Assembly: GCF_002896855.1 (NCBI RefSeq)
Contig: NZ_CP021850.1
Span: 2,629,665-2,693,664, forward strand
From: Clostridium thermosuccinogenes
GTDB taxonomy: Bacteria; Bacillota; Clostridia; Acetivibrionales; DSM-5807
Length of the DNA stretch: 64,000 nt
Direction of reading: 5' to 3'
Shown piece after piece: positions 28,437 through 34,514 of this stretch. How positions within the stretch are numbered: the stretch's first letter is position 1; the number at the start of each line of letters is the position of its first letter. A model generated the notes under the pieces. It ran no database searches and was not told where the DNA came from. It saw nothing but the letters and a program-made list of their open reading frames with translations. A program made the position numbers and the translations under genes.

Positions 28437-29232
28437 GCAGTACTACAACTTTCTGCACACGCCGTTCACCCGGGATATACCGGAGAAGCATTTGTATAGC
28501 AATCCGGAGCTGGAAGAGGTCTGCAGCAGGCTTGAGTATGCGGCCCGGAACCGGTTGTTTGCAGTGATAACGGGAGATGTTGGTACAGGAAAGACCACAG
28601 CCATAAGGAAGTTTGTTGGGGCGCTGGACAGCAACCGGTACAAGGTAATGTACATAAGCGATTCGGCGTTGACACCGAGGAATTTTTACTGGGAAGTATT
28701 GAACCAGCTGGGATGTGAAGCGAAATTCTACAGGAGCGATGCAAAACGACAACTAACGAGAGAGATCAGCAACCTGATTGAAATACAGAGACGTATTCCT
28801 ATAATCATCACAGATGAGGCACACCTACTTTCAAGGGAGATGCTGGAGGAAATCCGGTTTTTACTAAACTTCAGGATGGATTCGTATAACCCAATGAGTT
28901 TAATCCTGGTAGGCCAGAGTGAGTTGAAGGACATCCTGAAGAAGCAGATATATGAGGCAATATGCCAGCGAATAGATATCCGATATCATATGATGCCATA
29001 TGATCGGCAAAGAACCGGTGAATACATAAGAAAGCACCTGGAGTATGCAGGAGAAAGCCGGGAGATATTTACGGATATGGCGGTAGACGAGATATATGAA
29101 TATTCTCATGGAGTACCGCGAAAAATCAACCGGGCGTGTACAGCTTGCCTTTTACATGGGGCACAGGTACAGAAAAAAATCATAGACGATCATGTGGTAA
29201 GGCTTATTGTTGAGGAAGAATTGAACTGGTAG
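28429..29232 (+). CDS. AAA+ ATPase of the transposon (TniB/MuB/ExeA-like)
   Basis: 267 residues with Walker A TGDVGTGKTTAIR, Walker B IPIIITDEAHLL and a sensor/arginine region (ICQRIDIRYHM). The family regulates target choice and activates DDE transposases (MuB, TniB, TnsC). The ATG (MFEQYYNFLHTPF) overlaps the transposase stop and follows AAGGGCGGTGA. A GTG three codons upstream is less likely. A terminator follows 8 nt after the stop. Confidence 0.92.
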   Translation: MFEQYYNFLHTPFTRDIPEKHLYSNPELEEVCSRLEYAARNRLFAVITGDVGTGKTTAIRKFVGALDSNRYKVMYISDSALTPRNFYWEVLNQLGCEAKFYRSDAKRQLTREISNLIEIQRRIPIIITDEAHLLSREMLEEIRFLLNFRMDSYNPMSLILVGQSELKDILKKQIYEAICQRIDIRYHMMPYDRQRTGEYIRKHLEYAGESREIFTDMAVDEIYEYSHGVPRKINRACTACLLHGAQVQKKIIDDHVVRLIVEEELNW

Positions 29233-29239
29233 TTAATAT

Positions 29240-29269
29240 GCCCTGTCCGTATACATCTGCGGACAGGGC
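29240..29269 (+). terminator. Terminator of the transposon operon
   Basis: GCCCTGTCCG pairs perfectly with CGGACAGGGC around a 10-nt loop, 8 nt after the ATPase stop. No strong T run follows. Confidence 0.7.
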
Positions 29270-29285
29270 TAATGAGCAAAACTAG

Positions 29286-29334
29286 CGGTCAAAAAGAATG
29301 AGCAGATTGCGGTCAAAGAGGCCGAACAGCGACA
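29286..29334. repeat. Right-end subterminal binding-site repeats of the transposon
   Basis: On the minus strand TGACCG occurs at offsets 19 and 43 from the ACA end, each followed by a TGCTCATT motif. At the left end the same offsets hold TGTCCCG (26311, with TGCTCA following) and TGACCG (26335). Confidence 0.75.
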
Positions 29335-29353
29335 ATGCATTAAATACACCCAT
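29335..29353 (-). pseudogene. ric: Original 5' end of ric (start codon to codon 7)
   Basis: On the minus strand ATG GGT GTA TTT AAT GCA T runs into the transposon at the ATGCAT duplication. Joined to the body at 26285 it reads MGVFNASQKIGEIV in frame, a normal Ric N terminus, with an AAAGAGGG ribosome binding site upstream. It begins 131 nt after the FNR-like gene, indicating an original fnr-ric operon or a closely linked pair. Confidence 0.85.
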
Positions 29354-29484
29354 TTATATCCCTCTTTCTAATTATTTTTGATTGTTGCGTTAATCCATAT
29401 ATGTCTTTATCATTTATAATACTGCCTCAAATCCCTTGCCTGTTGTCAGCCTTTAGCACAATAAAGCTAAATTTTCTCAAGTTT

Positions 29485-30198
29485 CTATTGAATCTCCCTC
29501 TCCAGAGCTTCCTTATCCAGGATAATAACCTTTTTATTCCCTATCACCCTGATAACACCTTCGTCCTGCAGCCTACTCATTTTTCTACTGACAGTCTCTC
29601 TGGCCACCCCAATATAACTGGCTATACCCTCACGGCTCAATGGCAGTTCCACAAGTGTACCCTTGGCATGATGTTTACCGTATTTGTCTAGAAACTCCAG
29701 TAGTACTGAGCTTACTCTTGCCTCAATCTTTTTTGCACCCATATTCTCGATTGTGTTTTCAAGCCTTTCCAAACGATTGCATAGCTCACTCATAATCTTA
29801 AAGCTGATATCCGGATATTCTCTTAACAGCTGTTGAAAATCCTTTTTGTTTATGAGGCATATATGAGTTTCTTCCAAGGTTTCAACGTTATAGGTCGCTT
29901 TCTGTTGGGACAGAAGGTTCTTCTCTCCAAGGAAATCTCCCTCTGTAAAAATATAAAGTATTTGCTCCTTCCCCTCCTGAGTATCCTTGAAAGCTTTCAC
30001 CTTTCCCTTATTTACAATGATCAGGCTTTCCGGGTTTGAACCTTCCATTATTATTAGTTCACCTTTGGAATATTTCTTTGTCGTTATGAGACTTGAAACC
30101 CAGCTCAGTTCATCATCATCCAGGGATGAAAATATGGGTACTCTGCGAGCACAAGACTGATGGTGGCAATGTTCACAGGAGTGTGTATGTTTACTCAT
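29485..30198 (-). CDS. Crp/Fnr family regulator with FNR-type cysteines
   Basis: 237 residues: an N-terminal Cys/His-rich segment (HSCEHCHHQSC; Cys8, 11, 16), a cAMP-binding-type beta-roll, Cys114 (THICLINKKDF), a dimer helix and a helix-turn-helix (REGIASYIGVARETVSRKMSRL) with an FNR-like E-x-x-SR recognition helix. The cysteine spacing (+3, +8, +106) resembles E. coli FNR (+3, +9, +102), suggesting an oxygen- or NO-sensing [4Fe-4S] cluster. AAGGA precedes the ATG. Its likely original downstream neighbour was ric. His-rich residues may also bind metal. Confidence 0.88.
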   Translation of the reverse strand: MSKHTHSCEHCHHQSCARRVPIFSSLDDDELSWVSSLITTKKYSKGELIIMEGSNPESLIIVNKGKVKAFKDTQEGKEQILYIFTEGDFLGEKNLLSQQKATYNVETLEETHICLINKKDFQQLLREYPDISFKIMSELCNRLERLENTIENMGAKKIEARVSSVLLEFLDKYGKHHAKGTLVELPLSREGIASYIGVARETVSRKMSRLQDEGVIRVIGNKKVIILDKEALEREIQ

Positions 30199-30251
30199 GC
30201 TTTAATCATTCCTTTTTTGGTCCATATTTCCCACATTTATGAGAAATCAAA

Positions 30252-30263
30252 ACACTTAAGTGT
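30252..30263. promoter_or_regulatory. Perfect 12-bp palindrome upstream of the FNR-like gene
   Basis: ACACTTAAGTGT lies about 54 nt before the start codon, a position fit for autoregulation. Confidence 0.4.
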
Positions 30264-30496
30264 AAACATAGCAATGCGGTTAATATAAGTGTAATGCGTT
30301 AAGAAAACTTGAGAATATAACTGAACCTTCTTAAAACATTACCGTATTTAAGTAAAGCTTCTCACAAGAATACCCTCTTTATTCAATTTGCTATATTTTC
30401 CGCACACCCTCCCACTCCTGATGTTCATCGATTGTGATTTAATATTAAACCATTCCGGCTAACAAAACTGTGACTTGAGTCAAATTTTCAAAAAAT

Positions 30497-30580
30497 GTTG
30501 GGGACGCTCCTTCATATAGAACATTTGTTTTATGCTTGTTGGGGCGTTTCTTTTTATAGAACGTTTGTTCTTTACAATTA
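30497..30580 (-). repeat. GGAGCGTCCCC repeat cluster C, left flank of the Y1 transposase
   Basis: Two tandem units 41 nt apart: GTTGGGGACGCTCCTTC at 30497 and GTTGGGGCGTTTCTTTT at 30538. Each is followed by TATAGAACRTTTGTT. The orientation is opposite to the right-flank copies at 31753-31832. Confidence 0.85.
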
Positions 30581-30632
30581 ATGTATTATATGGTATGATA
30601 TATCCATAAATCGTATCCTGAGGTGGTTTATC

Positions 30633-31556
30633 ATGCCAAGAGCGGCCAGGAAGAAATCTGAAGAATCCATGTATCATGTGATGTCCAGGAGCATCAGTGA
30701 AGTGGATCTTTTCCAGTGTGATGAGGACAAGGACTATTATTTGTCGCTGCTTAAGCGCTATAAAGAAAAGTACCACTGCAAGATATATTGCTATGCCCTG
30801 ATGAGCAACCATGTTCATATTTACATCAACCCATGCGGCTTTGACATTTCCACGTTCATGCGCTGTCTGAACAATGCTTATGTTGCTTATTTCAACAGGA
30901 AGTATGGCCGCCATGGACACCTTTTTCAGGGGCGCTTCGCCAGCACGATAGTGGACAATGATACTTACAGCCTTACCCTGTCGGCTTATATCCACAACAA
31001 TCCTAAGGACTTGCCCGGATATGCCGGCAGGGAGGAATATTACCGCTATTCTTCCTATGGTATTTACGCAGGTCGCCGGAAGGACACCGACGGTATAGTG
31101 GATACGGAATTTATACTTAGTCACTTCGGAAGGGATAAAAAGACTGCACAGCAGAAGTACAAGGCGTTTGCAGAATCCATGAAAGAAACAGGCATAATGA
31201 AGGAAGTGGATAATAGTATAATGAAAGCTTACACTGAAAATGTGTACAGCAGCGAGAGACAGTACATAGTGAGAACTAGAATACCAGACGAATTAATCTA
31301 TAGGATGAGCAATCTATTAGGAATGAAAGTAGTTGAGGAATTAAGAGCGAAATACAACAGGAAGGCAAGCAAAATCAGAGCTTTCACTGCTTACATAATG
31401 AGAACAATATGTGGTTATACCTACGCAAGTATCTGCCAGTACATAGGTAATATGTCGATGTCCGGCATATCAAGACTTACCAATGAAGGATTCCGGTTAA
31501 TAAAAGAAGATGTGAGGTACCGGAATACATTCAATTCTTTAATTCAGGCTGGTTAA
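30633..31556 (+). CDS. Y1/HUH transposase of the RAYT (REP-associated) type with DnaA-like C-terminal domain
   Basis: 307 residues. The Y1 domain has YHVMSRSISEVDLF, the HUH motif (MSNHVHIYIN), RYGRHGHLFQGRF and the candidate tyrosine region SAYIHNNPKDL. The C-terminal 60 residues (AFTAYIMRTICGYTYASICQYIGN) resemble the DnaA domain IV helix-turn-helix, which would help bind DNA. RAYT relatives act on REP hairpins as single-copy housekeeping-like genes. GAGGTGG precedes the ATG. Inverted copies of one repeat family flank the gene. Confidence 0.88.
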   Translation: MPRAARKKSEESMYHVMSRSISEVDLFQCDEDKDYYLSLLKRYKEKYHCKIYCYALMSNHVHIYINPCGFDISTFMRCLNNAYVAYFNRKYGRHGHLFQGRFASTIVDNDTYSLTLSAYIHNNPKDLPGYAGREEYYRYSSYGIYAGRRKDTDGIVDTEFILSHFGRDKKTAQQKYKAFAESMKETGIMKEVDNSIMKAYTENVYSSERQYIVRTRIPDELIYRMSNLLGMKVVEELRAKYNRKASKIRAFTAYIMRTICGYTYASICQYIGNMSMSGISRLTNEGFRLIKEDVRYRNTFNSLIQAG

Positions 31557-31752
31557 AGATTAGGCGAATCAATTGCTTCTGATCATAGAATTTCCAATCG
31601 ACATTCCTATTTCAAGGAATTGCTTATTCTTTCATTGCTCAAATAGGTTTGGAACCTTTATGCTAAGTTAAGCCAGCAAGGCTTTAATCTATGCTATAAA
31701 TTCCCATTTAGTCTTACTTTTACTGATTATATTTACTGATTATAAAACAAAC

Positions 31753-31832
31753 AGGAACGTCCCCTATTTTTCAAAATAGAAAGAAACGTACCCTACATTT
31801 TTGCTAACTGCAAAATGGGAAGGAGCGTCCCC
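31753..31832 (+). repeat. GGAGCGTCCCC repeat cluster C, right flank of the Y1 transposase
   Basis: Three units: AGGAACGTCCCC (31753-31764), AAGAAACGTACCC (31781-31793) and GAAGGAGCGTCCCC (31819-31832). The last is a perfect 14-bp inverted match to the left flank (30500-30513) and overlaps the chrA stop codon. Confidence 0.85.
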
Positions 31833-32404
31833 TACATTCCTCCCCATATTGCGCCTACAATACCGGCAATCACAGTCAGCAGAATGGGATTTACATCAAA
31901 GCGGATGTTTAAAACAGCAGTGATGATGAAAACAGCGGCTAAAAATATCGATACGGTTCCCAGCGGGTTGGTAAACAATGTGGAAAGACTGGCGCCTGGC
32001 TTCAGCAATATTCCCGAAGCAATTGTTATGGCAGCTGCAGCAATCAAGCCTACCGCAGCTGGCTTAATGCCTGAGAGGAAAGCTCCCATCAGCTTGTTCT
32101 CGCGGTAACGGGTAATAAAGCGCATTACGAGTGTTATTAAAATAAACGAAGGAAACGATACACCGATGGTAGCCGCCAGCGCACCCCAAAAGCCCGCATG
32201 CAGGTAACCGACATAAGTGGCGGCATTTATAGCAATAGGCCCAGGCACTATCAAATCCAGCGCATTCAAGTCTGCCAGCTGCTGGGCACTTATGGAAAAC
32301 TGCTCCGATGATTCGGTCATTATCATCGACAGCATGGTATAACCGCCGCCGAAGCCTAATATTCCAATCTTGAAAAACACATAAAACAGCTTAAGATATT
32401 CCAT
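31832..32404 (-). CDS. chrA: Chromate transporter ChrA, short-chain subunit 2
   Basis: 190 residues, about six hydrophobic segments, with FKIGILGFGGGYTMLSMI, LDLIVPGPIAINAATYVGYLHAGFWGA and the PGP motif. Short CHR proteins act in pairs as a hetero-oligomeric anion exporter. The partner ends 2 nt upstream. The TAG stop is the start of a repeat unit (TAGGGGACG), so the last codon context may have been changed by repeat insertion. Confidence 0.9.
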   Translation of the reverse strand: MEYLKLFYVFFKIGILGFGGGYTMLSMIMTESSEQFSISAQQLADLNALDLIVPGPIAINAATYVGYLHAGFWGALAATIGVSFPSFILITLVMRFITRYRENKLMGAFLSGIKPAAVGLIAAAAITIASGILLKPGASLSTLFTNPLGTVSIFLAAVFIITAVLNIRFDVNPILLTVIAGIVGAIWGGM

Positions 32405-32406
32405 AA

Positions 32407-32979
32407 TTATTGAGCTTCCTCCTCTTTTTTACGTGCTTTAACCCGCTGATAGACATATCCTGCAATACCAGCCAGCAAGATGACCACCGGAGCACTGATA
32501 TCAGCAAAGACTACCAAAACCAACGCAGCAAGCATCACAACTACGGCAAAATTATTTTTAATATTGTGACGTCCCAGTGAAAAAGCAGCAGATAATACCA
32601 TCGCAGCCGATGCTGCCCTGATGCATTGAAAGGCTCCTTCAATCGCACCTTTCATAGGTATGAGCTGCAACATAATGGTTGCTAGCACCATGATGACAAA
32701 TGCAGAAAATGTCGAGCCAACTGCCGCAACTATCATGCCGAGATTGCCTGCTGCGCGCTTGCCAACAAAACACGCGCAGTTGAGCGCTATTACCCCCGGC
32801 AGGGTTTGGGCCAGAGTCGCATATTCCATAAAGTCTTCTTTTGACATCAGATTATACTTTTCCACTACATCCTTTTCGATTACAGGCAGCATTGCCAGGC
32901 CGCCTGCAAAAGTAAATGTGCCAGCCTTGAAAAAGATTGTAAATAATGCCCAAAAGGTTTTGAAACTGTATTTTTTCAT
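32407..32979 (-). CDS. chrA: Chromate transporter ChrA, short-chain subunit 1
   Basis: 190 residues with FKAGTFTFAGGLAMLPVIEKDVVEKY and ATLAQTLPGVIALNCACFVGKRAAG, the paralogue of the next gene. CHR family pairs confer chromate efflux in some bacteria, although in anaerobes the natural substrate is not settled. AAGGAATG precedes the ATG. No regulator adjoins it. Confidence 0.9.
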   Translation of the reverse strand: MKKYSFKTFWALFTIFFKAGTFTFAGGLAMLPVIEKDVVEKYNLMSKEDFMEYATLAQTLPGVIALNCACFVGKRAAGNLGMIVAAVGSTFSAFVIMVLATIMLQLIPMKGAIEGAFQCIRAASAAMVLSAAFSLGRHNIKNNFAVVVMLAALVLVVFADISAPVVILLAGIAGYVYQRVKARKKEEEAQ

Positions 32980-33463
32980 AATATCATTCCTTTTTTACAC
33001 TGTACCTTATGTAATAAATTGCTACTACCGATGAAACCTCAATTTGCAATCTTAACTGCATCTTCACGTAGTTTAACATATGGTTGCTGCAATCTTCAAC
33101 CCCCTTGGTAAAAAAATCACAACTTCTGCTAAATATCCTATGCTTTTTATTTTATATATTCAAAAAGCTGCCTATGCAATTTAAAATAATCCGTGAAAGA
33201 TAGCTATTGGCTTTTTCCTTTTACCTATATCATTGCTCCTTACAGATAAAAATGAATCATCAATAGGAAAAGTATAAAATCACACAAAACTTGCAACCTC
33301 ACCGAGAGAAGCATTCGGAGAATTAATAGGCTTCCAGACAGAATAAGCCTTTATATGAAATGAGTTCAGAATAACAGATGCACTAAAATGCGCAGAAAGG
33401 GACACAAACCACCACTATCAAACAACCGGTTTCCAACCTGTATAACACACCACAGAAAAGGCT
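32980..33463. other. Intergenic region upstream of chrA
   Basis: Between chrA and the DtxR-like gene. A weak hairpin (AGGCTT/AAGCCT near 33330-33352) could end the regulator transcript. No gene was seen. Confidence 0.5.
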
Positions 33464-33949
33464 TCACTGAACGGAAGATGCCATCGAATTCTTATATTCT
33501 CTGAATTTATCAGTTATTTCCTTGTTATCTGCAAAAAAGCTATTGAGGATTTTTATATTTTCCAACGTACTGGAATTTATGCTATGCTCAATCAACTCTG
33601 TTTGAACCAACACATCCTCTTCGCATCCTATAAACCTTAAAAACTCTTCTATTGTGCTGTGGCGTTCAAGAAGAAACTTTCCTATCTCCCTGCCGCTATC
33701 GCTTAAGACAATAATCCCATACTTCTCATAGTTTAGCAACCCCAGATCTCCCAGCTTCTTCACCATTTTGGACGCCGAAGAAGCCTTGACATTCAGCAGC
33801 TCAGCAAGCTTGTTAATGCGAAGATAGCCATTCTCAAGGCTGCTTCTGTAGATCATCTCCAGATAATCCTCCAGAGCAGGAGTAAGCTGTTCATTATTTT
33901 GCAGAAGCAGTTGATATCCTCGTACCGTATGAAATTCTCTGTTATCCAT
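33464..33949 (-). CDS. DtxR/MntR family metal-dependent regulator
   Basis: 161 residues: winged helix (LTPALEDYLEMIYRSSLENGYLRINKLAELLNVKASSASKMVKKLGDLGLLNYEKYGIIVLSDSG) and dimerisation/metal domain (HSTIEEFLRFIGCEEDVLVQTELIEHSI). No SH3 domain, so it is MntR-sized. The start MDNREFHTV follows AAAGG by 9 nt. It diverges from feoAB across a 215-bp region with inverted repeats, so it probably regulates Fe(II) uptake. MntR (Mn2+) specificity is the alternative. Confidence 0.9.
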   Translation of the reverse strand: MDNREFHTVRGYQLLLQNNEQLTPALEDYLEMIYRSSLENGYLRINKLAELLNVKASSASKMVKKLGDLGLLNYEKYGIIVLSDSGREIGKFLLERHSTIEEFLRFIGCEEDVLVQTELIEHSINSSTLENIKILNSFFADNKEITDKFREYKNSMASSVQ

Positions 33950-33989
33950 GCACATCATCCTTTAAACTATGCAATTTTTCGATTTGTTT

Positions 33990-34014
33990 AATTTATATGC
34001 GTAACACATAAATT
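33990..34014. promoter_or_regulatory. Candidate DtxR-type operator in the feo divergent promoter region
   Basis: AATTTATATG-N5-CACATAAATT, a 10-bp inverted repeat with one mismatch, 41 nt upstream of the regulator start. Confidence 0.5.
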
Positions 34015-34104
34015 ATATTTTTCATATGTTAGTGTAGGGAAAAAATCTTGCTCCCAGCTAATAGTGAATAAATAAAAAATATACATAAATCCATGGATGG
34101 CGTA

Positions 34105-34117
34105 TCACAAGATGTGA
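34105..34117. promoter_or_regulatory. Dyad upstream of feoA
   Basis: TCACA-AGA-TGTGA, 48 nt before the feoA start. A possible second regulator site. Confidence 0.35.
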
Positions 34118-34164
34118 ATCGACGCTGTCAGAGAGCAAAATGGACTTGTTAAGGGGGTTTTAAC

Positions 34165-34404
34165 ATGGAAAACAAACTTATACCACTGAATCTTGTACCT
34201 TTAGGTAAAAAGGCAAAAGTAAAAGATCTTAAATCTGACGGATCGGTGCGTAGAAGAATGCTGGATTTAGGATTGATCACCGATACCGTGGTGGAAGCGC
34301 TGCAGAGAAGCCCTTCGGGAGATCCCGTCGCTTACTATATTCGTGGTGCTGTCATTGCATTGCGTTCCGAAGATGCATCAAAAATTATTGTTGAAGCTCT
34401 TTAG
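34165..34404 (+). CDS. feoA: Ferrous iron transport protein A
   Basis: 79 residues of the SH3-like FeoA fold: LNLVPLGKKAKVKDLKSDGSVRRRMLDLGLITDTVVEALQRSPSGDPVAYYIRGAVIALRSEDASKIIV. FeoA is a small cytosolic partner of FeoB. GGGGG precedes the ATG. First gene of feoAB. Confidence 0.95.
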   Translation: MENKLIPLNLVPLGKKAKVKDLKSDGSVRRRMLDLGLITDTVVEALQRSPSGDPVAYYIRGAVIALRSEDASKIIVEAL

Positions 34405-34444
34405 GTTCCATCCCTTTTTACTAATAATGTTAAATTGCCATAAT

Positions 34445-34461
34445 CGGGCAAAGTGTGCCCG
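34445..34461 (+). other. Hairpin between feoA and feoB
   Basis: CGGGCA pairs with TGCCCG around a 5-nt loop. Without a T run it is more likely an mRNA stability or processing site than a terminator. Confidence 0.4.
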
Positions 34462-34514
34462 TTTGTGGTTTATATATCAACTCAACATGCTAAAAAAATC
34501 AAGGAGGTTTTTTA

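Larger units (their letters stand above)
26292..29334 (+). mobile_element. Three-gene TGT/ACA transposon (Mu/Tn552-like) inserted in ric
   Basis: 3043 bp. The left end TGTTTCTGCCCC and the complement of the right end, TGTCGCTGTTC, share TGTnnCTGnnC. Both ends carry TGNCC motifs at offsets 19 and 43: 26311 and 26335 at the left, 29310-29315 and 29286-29291 at the right. These are likely transposase-binding sites. ATGCAT is duplicated on both sides. The cargo is a zinc-ribbon protein, a DDE transposase and an AAA ATPase, all on the plus strand and ending in a terminator. Confidence 0.9.
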
